From the NCBI GenBank assembly GCA_904384225.1, contig CAJFJV010000022.1, forward strand, positions 716-32,732: a stretch of DNA of 32,017 nucleotides, given 5' to 3'. The DNA comes from an uncultured Oscillospiraceae bacterium (lineage in GTDB: Bacteria; Bacillota; Clostridia; Oscillospirales; Ruminococcaceae). Positions within the stretch are counted from its first letter, which is position 1, and each line of letters starts with the position of its first letter. A program made the translations under genes and the position numbers. The notes under the pieces were generated by a model, which was given only the letters and a program-made list of their open reading frames with translations, made no database searches and had not been told where the DNA came from. Positions 24,740 to 32,017 of the stretch are shown here, piece by piece.

Positions 24740-26083
24740 ATGGATTTCCTAAACGGCAAAATAAAAAACATCTATTTAAAATATCTGGCCGCAGCCTTTG
24801 GAAGTGCGTTAATCACGTCCATCTATTCTATTGTGGATATGGCTATGGTCGGACAATATCATGGTCCGGAGGGATCAGCCGCTTTAGCTGTAGTAGCTCC
24901 TGTTTGGAATATTATCTATAGCTTCGGACTATTAATGGGAATCGGCGGATCTGTTCTTTTCAGTACCATCCGTGGAAGATCAGACGGACAGGAAAAGCAG
25001 TCGAATGAATATTTTACCGCTTCCGTAATCGGATCCGTTATCCTCGCCGGTGTAATATGGCTGGCCGTTATCTTTTTTGACCGGGAGCTTTTGCTGCTAT
25101 TTGGCGCGCAGGACAATACGCTTTCTTTAGCAAGAGAATACGTAGCGCCGATAAAATATGCAATACCGCTATTTTTGTTTAACCAAATGCTGGCAGCATA
25201 TCTGCGGAATGATAAAAATCCCGCCTTAGCCACCGGAGCTGTTTTAGCCGGCGGTATTTTTAATATATTTGGCGATTACTTCTTTGTCTTTACTTGCAAC
25301 ATGGGTGCATATGGCGCCGGGCTTGCCACAGCTATTGGTTCCGCCATTACCTTTGTGGTTATGCTGTCTCATTTTTTCTTAAAGCGAAACACGCTAAAAC
25401 TGGTCAGGCCGACGCAGCTGCCTAAAAAGTTGAAAGAAATCTCTGTAACAGGTTTTTCTACCTTTTTTATCGACGTAGCAATGGGAATCCTTACGATCTT
25501 ATTTAACCGGCAAATTATGCACTATTTAGGTACAAACGCGCTCGCCGTATACGGTGTTATTGTAAATATCAGCACCTTTGCACAGTGTTGTGCATACAGC
25601 GTAGGGCAAGCATCACAACCTATCATTTCAACCAATTTTGGGGCAGGAAAAGGTGGCCGGATTCGTCAAACATTAAAATATGCGCTCGGTACAACCGCTT
25701 TTTTCAGTATTTTATGGACTGTGTTAAGTTTGACGATTCCTAATGCATTTATTCACATCTTTATGACCCCAACACCAGAAGTTTTACAAATTGCTCCAAA
25801 TATTATGCGTTGCTACGGCATCTCGTTCATTTTACTGCCACTGAATATTTTTTCAACGTACTATTTTCAAGCTTTAATGAAGCCCAAGGCAGCATTTATT
25901 GTATCAGTGGCCAGGGGCTTTGTAATCAGCGGTATCCTGATCTATTTGCTTCCAGTCGTTGCAGGGGCAGATTCTATTTGGTTTGCTATGCCAATCACAG
26001 AGCTGCTTGTGGCCATCTATGTGATATATGAAATGGTTAAAAACACAAAACAATTAAAAGACGAAAGGGGAACTACAGTATGA
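24740..26083 (+). CDS. MATE-family multidrug/cation efflux transporter
   Basis: A 447-residue integral membrane protein of the MATE family with about 12 hydrophobic segments in two similar halves. N-terminal features include LITSIYSIVDMAMVGQYHGP, then LMGIGGSVLFS. The second half has VNISTFAQCCAYSVGQASQP and NFGAGKG, typical of MATE exporters. It probably exports drugs or other organic cations, driven by Na+ or H+. ATG 24740 has AAAGGAGG 12 nt upstream; earlier in-frame starts lie in the leader and overlap the promoter. The stop overlaps the next gene as ATGA, so the two are co-translated. Its leader carries an attenuator, suggesting induction by a substrate. Confidence 0.93.
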   Translation: MDFLNGKIKNIYLKYLAAAFGSALITSIYSIVDMAMVGQYHGPEGSAALAVVAPVWNIIYSFGLLMGIGGSVLFSTIRGRSDGQEKQSNEYFTASVIGSVILAGVIWLAVIFFDRELLLLFGAQDNTLSLAREYVAPIKYAIPLFLFNQMLAAYLRNDKNPALATGAVLAGGIFNIFGDYFFVFTCNMGAYGAGLATAIGSAITFVVMLSHFFLKRNTLKLVRPTQLPKKLKEISVTGFSTFFIDVAMGILTILFNRQIMHYLGTNALAVYGVIVNISTFAQCCAYSVGQASQPIISTNFGAGKGGRIRQTLKYALGTTAFFSILWTVLSLTIPNAFIHIFMTPTPEVLQIAPNIMRCYGISFILLPLNIFSTYYFQALMKPKAAFIVSVARGFVISGILIYLLPVVAGADSIWFAMPITELLVAIYVIYEMVKNTKQLKDERGTTV

Positions 26084-26682
26084 ACAGAATCATCACCATT
26101 GGCCGGGAATTCGGCAGCGGCGGTCGGGAATTCGGCAGAAGGCTATCGGAAGAATTGGGTATAGCCTATTACGATCAAGAAATTATCAGTGAAATTTCGA
26201 AAAGGACATCTTTGTCCGAACAATATATCCAGGCAATTGTAGAGCATCAGCCGTCTTTTTCTTTTCCGATTCATATTGGAAGAAGTTTTTATCCCGCAAC
26301 CAGCCCGGTTTTTGACCAAACTATGACCGTTTATCAAGAGCAGGCCCGCATTATCAAGGAAATGGCTGCAAAATCAGACTGTGTTATCGTCGGACGCTGT
26401 GCAGACTTTATCCTTAAGGAATATCACCCATTTCGCTTCTTTATATATGCAGACATGGAAAGCAAGATCAAACGGTGCAGAGAAAAGGGCCCGGAAGAGG
26501 AAAATCTTACGGAAAAGGAGCTAAAACAGAAAATTTCTGGAATTGACAAAAAACGCGCAAAATACTATGAAATTTACACAGGACATCCGTGGGGAGATAA
26601 ATTGAACTTTGACCTTTGCGTCAATACCACCCGCACCTCAATCAAGGATATTGTTCCTGTTATTGCTAAGCTCTTTGCTTAA
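26080..26682 (+). CDS. Cytidylate-kinase-like family protein
   Basis: A 200-residue protein of the AAA/cytidylate-kinase-like family. It begins with MNRIITIGREFGSGGREFGR, a P-loop variant lacking the classic GKS/T, followed by YYDQEIISEISKRT, VIVGRCADFIL and a basic C-terminal helix (KRAKYYEIYTGHPWGD). True CMP kinase activity is not established for this family, and the real cmk is at 3222-3905. It overlaps the MATE gene by 4 nt; MATE genes and genes of this family are often linked in Clostridia, in my memory, but their shared role is unknown. A nucleotide or drug-phosphorylation role would be speculation. Confidence 0.85.
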   Translation: MNRIITIGREFGSGGREFGRRLSEELGIAYYDQEIISEISKRTSLSEQYIQAIVEHQPSFSFPIHIGRSFYPATSPVFDQTMTVYQEQARIIKEMAAKSDCVIVGRCADFILKEYHPFRFFIYADMESKIKRCREKGPEEENLTEKELKQKISGIDKKRAKYYEIYTGHPWGDKLNFDLCVNTTRTSIKDIVPVIAKLFA

Positions 26683-26712
26683 CGACTTTATAATATTAAT
26701 TTAGTCAAAAGA

Positions 26713-26756
26713 AGAACCATGGTTTACATTTCAAACAAAATGTAAACCATGGTTCT
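26713..26756. terminator. Bidirectional terminator with a 19-bp perfect stem
   Basis: AGAACCATGGTTTACATTT (26713-26731) pairs fully with 26738-26756 around loop CAAACA. T-rich sequence follows on both strands (TTCTAT to the right; TTCTTTTGAC on the minus strand). It lies between the kinase-like gene and the convergent patatin gene. Confidence 0.92.
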
Positions 26757-26761
26757 TTCTA

Positions 26762-27622
26762 TTATCTCCCGCTTAAAAATGTTTTAACTTTAGCTGCATT
26801 GGCTTTTCCGTCCAAATAGCCGATTTGATAAAGAGAACGTATTTTTTCCGGGTTTCGCTCCATTCGCCCCACCGTTACCGGTTGTATCGGACGGATCAAA
26901 AAAACTTTCCCAGCCTTTTCCTGTTGAGCAGCATAATCCAACTGCATATTATATGTATCACGACGTCTGCGCAGCGCCTCTACCAGTTTGGGGTATTTCT
27001 TGTGATATGCCAATTGAATCAGCAACTGAGCATGGCTTTTTTTCTTCCGATAGGAGAGATCCTGCGTAAGAATAGCTACAATATGCGTACAGCCATCCTC
27101 CTCTGCACGGCGGATAGGAATGGAATCCGCCACGCCGCCATCTACCAAAGCGTTCCCTTTATAGAAAACGACCGGGGACACAAGCGGAAGCGAGCTGGAG
27201 GCCTCAACCAGTTTCCACTGTGTTTTTAGGTCAGAGATTACATCATAACGCGCTGAACCTGTAGTGCAATCTGTGGTAACTGCAGTGAAAGGACAGGTGC
27301 GGGTTCCATCTTGATAAGCATCAAAATCCAAAGGGACCAACTCATTTGTAATATCATCGAAAATAAAGCGGTTGCCAAGATAATGGCCGGTTTTAAACAA
27401 GCAGCGTATCCCCATATAACGTGGATCGCGAAGATATTCTGTATTGGCGCGGATATAGCGGCCTTTTTGTCTCCCAATATAAGAAAGTGCATTACAAGCT
27501 CCTGCCGATACGCCAATACAATAATCAAAGGAAATGCCCTCTTCAATAAAAGCGTCCAATACACCGGCTGTATAACCGCCCCGCATACCGCCTCCTTCTA
27601 AAACAAGCCCGTTTTTGGTCAT
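26762..27622 (-). CDS. Patatin-like phospholipase/lipase
   Basis: A 286-residue patatin-family esterase. The oxyanion loop is GGGMRGGYTAG (residues 10-20), the nucleophile lies in GVSAG (S39), and the catalytic aspartate is in VDGG (D161), giving the Ser-Asp dyad. The later part has a basic region (RRRRDTYNMQLDYAAQQEKA) typical of the short bacterial DUF6363-like tail. It is cytoplasmic, with no signal peptide; the lipid substrate is unknown. ATG 27622 has AAAGGAG 8 nt upstream, and a promoter lies about 55 nt upstream. An in-frame start at 27721 lies upstream of that promoter and is rejected. It is a single-gene unit. Confidence 0.93.
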   Translation of the reverse strand: MTKNGLVLEGGGMRGGYTAGVLDAFIEEGISFDYCIGVSAGACNALSYIGRQKGRYIRANTEYLRDPRYMGIRCLFKTGHYLGNRFIFDDITNELVPLDFDAYQDGTRTCPFTAVTTDCTTGSARYDVISDLKTQWKLVEASSSLPLVSPVVFYKGNALVDGGVADSIPIRRAEEDGCTHIVAILTQDLSYRKKKSHAQLLIQLAYHKKYPKLVEALRRRRDTYNMQLDYAAQQEKAGKVFLIRPIQPVTVGRMERNPEKIRSLYQIGYLDGKANAAKVKTFLSGR

Positions 27623-27676
27623 TTTATCTTCTCCTTTTGGATCCTGATTTTTTATTTGCTGAATTTTTTTGATTTG

Positions 27677-27706
27677 ATTATAACACAGCTTTTCATTCTG
27701 TTTCAA
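27677..27706 (-). promoter_or_regulatory. Promoter of the patatin-like gene
   Basis: On the minus strand, TTGAAA (27706-27701), an 18-nt spacer and TATAAT (27682-27677) with TGT just upstream of the -10 (extended -10). Confidence 0.82.
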
Positions 27707-27864
27707 GCCGTGCCACAACAATACAGCAAAACGATATCAGCCGGAATATCGAATATTGCAAAACGCCTGCACAAAAATAAATCTAAAACAGAGGTGGTTT
27801 TCCGACGGCTGTTCCGTTGTTTAAATTCGCTCTCCTTCCCTTTCCGTTCTGCTGGTAGAAAAAT

Positions 27865-29667
27865 TTATGAATCTGTCTGCGTCAGATACATAGAGGCATA
27901 ACGCCCGCCAAGCTTCATCAATTCTTCATGCGTACCTTGTTCGGCAATTTTACCATCCTCAATCAACACAATCAAATCAGAATCCCGTATAGTCGACAGC
28001 CGGTGTGCAATAATAAAAGAAGTGCGTCCTTCGGTAATTGCCAGCATCGCCCGGCGTATTTTTTGTTCTGTAACCGTATCTACAGAACTGGTTGCTTCAT
28101 CTAAAATCAGAATCGGTGCGTTTGCCAGAACAGCACGTGCAATTGTTAAAAGCTGCCTTTCCCCTTGGCTCAATTCAGCACCCCCCTGTGCCAATACCGT
28201 CTGATAACCTTTCGGAAGGCGGCAAATAAAGGAATCTGCCCCTGCAATTTGCGCTGCCTGTTCCACTTCTTTTCGTGAAGCATCCCTTCTCCCGTATTTT
28301 ATATTGTCTTCCACTGATTCCACAAAAAGCGCGGTATCTTGCAGTACAACACCAAAACAGCGCCGCAAGTCCTGCATATGGTAATCTCGCAGATCATGCC
28401 CGTCAAGTAAGATGCTTCCCTTATCTACATCATAAAACCGTGTGAGCAGATTAATAATTGTTGTCTTTCCTGCACCCGTTGGCCCGACGATCGCCGTTTT
28501 TGTGCCAGATGGGACCCGAAGAGAGAGATCTTTTAATATTGGGGAATGGGGTGTATATCCAAATGTAACATGGCGAAATTCGATATCACCTTTAGGGGAT
28601 TCAAGCGGTAGTGCATCCTGCTTGTCTTTGGGCTCGGGTTGTTCATCTAATATTTCAAAAATACGTTCCGCTCCGGCCACAGCTGTTTGAAAATTATTAT
28701 ATATGTTTGCGATATCTACAAATGGACGCGAAAACTGCCGTGTATAAAGCAAAAAACTCGATATCATTCCAATTGAAATTAGCCCGTTCAACGCTAAAAT
28801 CCCACTCACAACAGAGATCGCAACATAACTAAGATTATTAATGACGTTGGTAAGCGGCATCAGATATCCCGACCAAATAAGAGCACGAGTCGCCACTTTT
28901 TGAAAATCATTGTTATTCTGATCGAATTGCCGGTTCATCTGTTCTTCTTGGCAAAAGGCCTTGACAACTGTTAAGCCTGATATGCTTTCTTCAAGCTGTC
29001 CATCCAATTCCCCCAATATTTTCTGCTGCTGTGTAAACAATTTGCGGGTATGTTTTGTTACAATCCGCGTAAGCAGAAAAATAAAGCCAACGCCTATTAG
29101 GGACACTGCCGTAAGCAATGGGCTTAAAAACAGCATAATGATAAAAATGCCGATAATGGTAAATCCATATGTTAACAACTGCGTTAATGAGTTTGAAATT
29201 GTATTGCTGATATTATCGACATCATTCGTCAGGCGGCTCATCAATTCTCCGTGCTGTTTCCGGTCAAAAAAGGCAAGCGGCAGTGTTTTCATAGCCTCAA
29301 ACAGAGCCACTCGAATATGATGTATCATTTTCTGTCCAATGGAAGCCATAAAAAACTGCTGTAAAAAGCGTACAATCCAGTCACACAGATATAAGCTTAA
29401 TAATAAAAGCAAAAGTGAAACAGCCGGAAGACGCTTGTCAACCGCATTAACTGCATCTCCAATTACCAGCGGAGAGAGAATCGCAGAGGCAGAAGAACAG
29501 GCGGACAGCAATAAAATCCAGCCAAGACCTTTACGGTTTCCGCTTGTCAAAATCCATAGCCGTGATAATGTCCCTTTGAGGTCTTTGGGTTTCACCACAG
29601 GCCTTCCGCGCATGGGGCCTCTTCCCCCCATTCCTTGAATAGAAGCCACATTCGAAGCATTACGCAT
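27865..29667 (-). CDS. ABC exporter half-transporter, catalytic-site subunit (pair 2)
   Basis: A 600-residue half-transporter. An N-terminal cytoplasmic stretch (GMGGRGPMRGRPVVKPKDL) precedes the six-helix membrane domain and ATPase domain. Walker A GPTGAGKT (395-402), signature LSQGE (about 499-503), Walker B ILDEATS with catalytic E524, and H-loop AHRLS (H555) are intact. It is the partner of the upstream degenerate-site subunit; the ATG at 29667 overlaps its stop by 8 nt (ATGCGTAA). The Gly/Arg-rich N-terminal extension is absent from the pair 1 counterpart and is common in the TmrB/MdlB-like branch. Substrate unknown. Confidence 0.94.
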   Translation of the reverse strand: MRNASNVASIQGMGGRGPMRGRPVVKPKDLKGTLSRLWILTSGNRKGLGWILLLSACSSASAILSPLVIGDAVNAVDKRLPAVSLLLLLLSLYLCDWIVRFLQQFFMASIGQKMIHHIRVALFEAMKTLPLAFFDRKQHGELMSRLTNDVDNISNTISNSLTQLLTYGFTIIGIFIIMLFLSPLLTAVSLIGVGFIFLLTRIVTKHTRKLFTQQQKILGELDGQLEESISGLTVVKAFCQEEQMNRQFDQNNNDFQKVATRALIWSGYLMPLTNVINNLSYVAISVVSGILALNGLISIGMISSFLLYTRQFSRPFVDIANIYNNFQTAVAGAERIFEILDEQPEPKDKQDALPLESPKGDIEFRHVTFGYTPHSPILKDLSLRVPSGTKTAIVGPTGAGKTTIINLLTRFYDVDKGSILLDGHDLRDYHMQDLRRCFGVVLQDTALFVESVEDNIKYGRRDASRKEVEQAAQIAGADSFICRLPKGYQTVLAQGGAELSQGERQLLTIARAVLANAPILILDEATSSVDTVTEQKIRRAMLAITEGRTSFIIAHRLSTIRDSDLIVLIEDGKIAEQGTHEELMKLGGRYASMYLTQTDS

Positions 29668-31375
29668 TTTGCATACCCCCGATCTGTGAATCATAAATCG
29701 CCTGATAAGACGGACAGGAATGCATCAGTTCGCTGTGCGTGCCGATCCCTTGAATTCTACCGTTTTCCATACATAAGATGCGGTCCGTTTTCATAACGGT
29801 AGAAATACGCTGGCTAATCAGTAAAATTGTCATCTGCCCCGACAAACGGCGCAACCCATTTAACACAGTGGCTTCGGTATCCGCATCCAAAGCACTGGTA
29901 CAGTCATCCAAAATCAAAATACGCGGGTTCCCAACTAAAGCGCGGGCTAAAGCCAATCGTTGTTTTTGACCTCCGGACAGATTTACCCCTCCTTGCGAAA
30001 GGTGGGTTTCGTATCCTTTTTCGGTCTCTTGCACAAAAGAATCAGCACATGCAATTTTTGCCGCACGGCGTACCTCTTCAACTGTCGCGTCCGCTTTTCC
30101 CCAACGGAGATTTTCCAAAATAGTTCCGGAAAACAGCAAGGCTTTCTGCGGCACTACTGCTACCGCCCGACGCAGCGTCTTCTCATCAATCTGTGTCACA
30201 TCGTATCCGTCAACCCGCACCGTCCCCTCTGTTGCATCGTAAAATCGAGGAACCAAATTGACCAGTGTTGTTTTCCCAGAACCCGTCGGACCGATAATCC
30301 CAATTGTCTCACCGGGGTTTATGCAGATCGTAATTCCTTCCAAAGAAGCCCTGCCAGCCCCGGCATATGCAAATGATACATTTTCAAATGAAACACCTCC
30401 TTGTATCGATGGGAAAAGCGGTTCCTTTGGAGGGAGTTGTGCCGGTGTTTCCTGCAGAATTTCATTTACGCGCCGTGAAGACGCCATTGCACGGGCCGCT
30501 GTATTCAAAATGTTTGAAACCATCCCAATCGCAAATAAAATCTGCGTCATATAATTGACTGCCGCCATTAATTTTCCAATCTCAGTACTACTGTCATTCT
30601 GTGAAATCCACAGCATGACTACAATGCCGAAATTGACTGTAAAATTGATTAGCGGCGCAAATACTGCCATAACCCGCATCGCAGAAACACCTGCATCTGC
30701 AAGCCCTTCTGATGCAATACGGAATTTTTCTTTTTCTTTTTCCTCAGCATGAAAGGCTTTTACCACACGAACTGAATTTAAGAATTCCCGGCTGACATTA
30801 TTGAGTTGATCCAGCCTTTTTTGCAGCCGCTCAAACCGTGGATATCCACATTTCATATTGGCAAAAATGAAAACCGCAGATATTATGAGAACAGCTGCCA
30901 TCATGGGAATCTGCCGGGGTGTTTCAATAACAATTAAAGCAATAGCGCCAATACAAGTAATCGGCGCTTTTATCATGATCCGCATACAGCCGTTGATAAA
31001 ATCTTGTATCTGCGTCACATCATTCGTTATGCGTGTGATGATAGAAGCAGGCTTTAGTCGATCAATATTTTCGAGGGAAAGCGTCTGCACTTTATGATAC
31101 ATCTCCCCCCGCAGCTCTTTTCCAATCGCCTGCGACGTTCGGCTTGCAAACATATTCCGCATAACCGCCCCCAATGCTCCCAATGCCGCGATGCCCAGCA
31201 TAATCGCTCCATAGTAAAGAACCGTCCTGACATCTGCGTTTTTGACCCCTTCATCTACAATATATGACATGAAGGTGGGCTGTAAAAGATCAGCCATCGC
31301 TTCCACACTCAAAAAGAGCAATCCTGCTAAAAAAGTGCTGATATGCTGTTTGATACAATGTAAAATTAGCCTCAC
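29660..31375 (-). CDS. ABC exporter half-transporter, degenerate-site subunit (pair 2)
   Basis: A 571-residue half-transporter with an N-terminal six-helix domain and ATPase domain. Walker A GPTGSGKT is at 362-369 and the signature LSGGQ near 466-470. The catalytic glutamate is replaced by aspartate (LILDDCTS, D491), and the H-loop is SQRIS (Q522). This is the non-hydrolysing partner of a heterodimeric exporter. GTG 31375 has GGGGAG 9 nt upstream; an ATG 7 nt earlier is in another frame. The gene follows a broken MarR-type gene whose promoter probably drives the unit. The arrangement (degenerate subunit first) is the same as in pair 1, but the sequences differ enough that this is an old duplication, not a recent repeat. 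Confidence 0.93.
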   Translation of the reverse strand: MRLILHCIKQHISTFLAGLLFLSVEAMADLLQPTFMSYIVDEGVKNADVRTVLYYGAIMLGIAALGALGAVMRNMFASRTSQAIGKELRGEMYHKVQTLSLENIDRLKPASIITRITNDVTQIQDFINGCMRIMIKAPITCIGAIALIVIETPRQIPMMAAVLIISAVFIFANMKCGYPRFERLQKRLDQLNNVSREFLNSVRVVKAFHAEEKEKEKFRIASEGLADAGVSAMRVMAVFAPLINFTVNFGIVVMLWISQNDSSTEIGKLMAAVNYMTQILFAIGMVSNILNTAARAMASSRRVNEILQETPAQLPPKEPLFPSIQGGVSFENVSFAYAGAGRASLEGITICINPGETIGIIGPTGSGKTTLVNLVPRFYDATEGTVRVDGYDVTQIDEKTLRRAVAVVPQKALLFSGTILENLRWGKADATVEEVRRAAKIACADSFVQETEKGYETHLSQGGVNLSGGQKQRLALARALVGNPRILILDDCTSALDADTEATVLNGLRRLSGQMTILLISQRISTVMKTDRILCMENGRIQGIGTHSELMHSCPSYQAIYDSQIGGMQNA

Positions 31376-31427
31376 TGCCCATTTCTCCCCTCTCTTTTAA
31401 GTCTTTTTTCTGATGCATTCCATTTTT

Positions 31428-31814
31428 TTATAGCCCATCAAAAGTAAAAAGAGCTGTTGTTTTTCTTCTTGCAATACGTCGCCTTCTCTGCTCCAGCGCC
31501 GCTTTCTTGGCCGCCTGTTTTCCTCCTTCCGTCAAGACGACATCTATATTCTGTCTATCTAAAATGCTTTTCTATCTGACGATATAGCCTGCACGCTCGA
31601 AGGCTTCAAGCTGCTCACTTCATGTTATAAACCACCGCCTTGTAAACGCCATCAGCTCCCACTGTGTCATCGGCCTTTTTTCATCCAATAAAATTAAAAT
31701 CCGTTCCTGTCCACAATATTTCCACCTTGATACAGCCGACGTGCACATGGGTAAAACAGGCTGAGAAGCGCAAGATGGCAGATCTTTTCTATCCACGAAC
31801 CTCTTTTCGTGCAT
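31428..31814 (-). pseudogene. Decayed MarR-family transcriptional regulator
   Basis: The minus strand holds recognisable but broken MarR sequence. One frame reads GQERILILLDEKRPMTQ and then stops (TGA) soon after. The next part continues in a shifted frame with SEQLEAFERAGYIVR, an internal TAG, and NIDVVLTEGGKQAAKKA followed by an arginine-rich tail ending at 31428. The pieces correspond in order to the winged-helix DNA-binding domain, the wing (LxxAGYIxR) and the following helix of MarR. So there are at least one frameshift and one in-frame stop. The N-terminus is unclear and has no ribosome site. Such regulators often repress an adjacent ABC exporter, as would fit here. Confidence 0.8.
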
Positions 31815-31830
31815 TTAATGAATATTTAAT

Positions 31831-31845
31831 GAATACATTGTATTC
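31831..31845. promoter_or_regulatory. Palindromic operator-like site overlapping the -10
   Basis: GAATACATTGTATTC is a perfect 7-bp inverted repeat around one base. It overlaps the -10 of the minus-strand promoter. A tandem repeat of ATTTAATGAAT (31813-31823, 31824-31834) adjoins it. This fits an operator of the decayed MarR regulator, by inference. Confidence 0.55.
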
Positions 31846-31865
31846 TTTTTATTATAAATTTGCAA
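31837..31865 (-). promoter_or_regulatory. Promoter of the marR remnant and second ABC exporter
   Basis: On the minus strand, TTGCAA (31865-31860), a 17-nt spacer and TACAAT (31842-31837). Confidence 0.75.
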
Positions 31866-31914
31866 GGAACCTAAAGATTTTACTTCAGAAAAAATGCAAG
31901 CGGGAAGTGATGAT

Positions 31915-32017
31915 TGAACAGCACCCCATTTGTTAGACAGTATGGTATACTGAATAACAAGTGGGGTGATTTATTATGCCAAAAGGGATACCAAACAAAC
32001 GGTATACGCCAGAATTC
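31915..32017 (+). mobile_element. Left end of an IS3-family insertion sequence (partial)
   Basis: A putative terminal repeat begins TGAACAGCACCCCATTTG at 31915, about 60 nt before a transposase start codon. Beginning with TG and lying next to orfA fits IS3-family (IS150-like) ends. The element runs off the window, so the right end and any target-site duplication cannot be seen. Confidence 0.7.
31976..32017 (+). CDS. IS3-family transposase OrfA, N-terminus (partial)
   Basis: Only 14 codons are present, reading MPKGIPNKRYTPEF, which matches my memory of the start of IS3/IS150-type OrfA proteins (a helix-turn-helix DNA-binding subunit that works with OrfB by frameshifting). GGGGTG sits 7 nt before ATG 31976. 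The gene is cut by the window edge. Identity rests on the short N-terminus and the neighbouring terminal repeat. Confidence 0.7.
   Translation, partial: MPKGIPNKRYTPEF

Noticed and set aside
32012-32017. Window ends exactly on GAATTC, an EcoRI site
   Set aside because: It could reflect a clone end, but the bases also fit the natural codons of the transposase (EF), and the left end shows no such site.

Overview
The window looks like chromosome of a low-to-moderate GC, endospore-lineage Clostridia bacterium, probably Oscillospiraceae/Ruminococcaceae-like. Three things support this: an IspH protein fused to ribosomal S1 domains, the sporulation signalling gene spoIIR, and strong AGGAGG-type ribosome sites with TTGACA/TATAAT promoters. 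Most of it is ordinary, densely packed bacterial chromosome. I found no CRISPR array, prophage, or clear defence or biosynthetic island. The species call is inference.

Layout. Positions 1-516 hold a small XRE-type DNA-binding protein behind a leader rich in nested inverted repeats. Positions 607-7105 are all on the minus strand: a DivIVA-like coiled-coil protein with its own promoter and terminator, then a tightly packed run of an RpiR-type regulator, an HI0933-type flavoprotein, cmk, plsC and the ispH-S1 fusion. A tRNA-Pro(UGG) sits at 7339-7415. About 0.9 kb with no intact gene follows, then GTP-type PEP carboxykinase (pckG) with a clear promoter and terminator. Convergent to it is a beta-propeller glycosidase-like gene whose first ~28 codons are in another frame, apparently through loss of one T in a homopolymer run. 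A further sparse stretch leads to a 53-residue conserved-looking small protein and the ferrous-iron uptake pair feoA-feoB.

Positions 15247-18734 (minus) encode a heterodimeric ABC exporter. On the plus strand, 19193-23700 is an operon of a PHP-family phosphatase, an Lrp/AsnC regulator, a class I/II aminotransferase, a DUF362/ferredoxin protein and ispE. It is followed by spoIIR, whose leader can fold over its ribosome site. A MATE exporter and a cytidylate-kinase-like protein (24740-26682) sit behind a promoter and a leader with an intrinsic terminator, which suggests attenuation control. A patatin-like lipase (minus) converges on them.

The last part (27865-31375, minus) is a second heterodimeric ABC exporter. 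Upstream of it is a broken MarR-type repressor gene that still has a good promoter and a palindromic operator-like site. The left end of an IS3-family element lies beyond that and runs off the window.

Functionally the window mixes isoprenoid precursor synthesis (ispH, ispE), phospholipid and nucleotide housekeeping (plsC, cmk), anaplerosis (pckG), iron uptake (feoAB), sporulation (spoIIR) and three export systems. The points most worth a second look are the attenuator ahead of the MATE gene, the decayed MarR repressor beside the IS end, the homopolymer frameshift in the propeller gene, and the hairpin around the spoIIR ribosome site.
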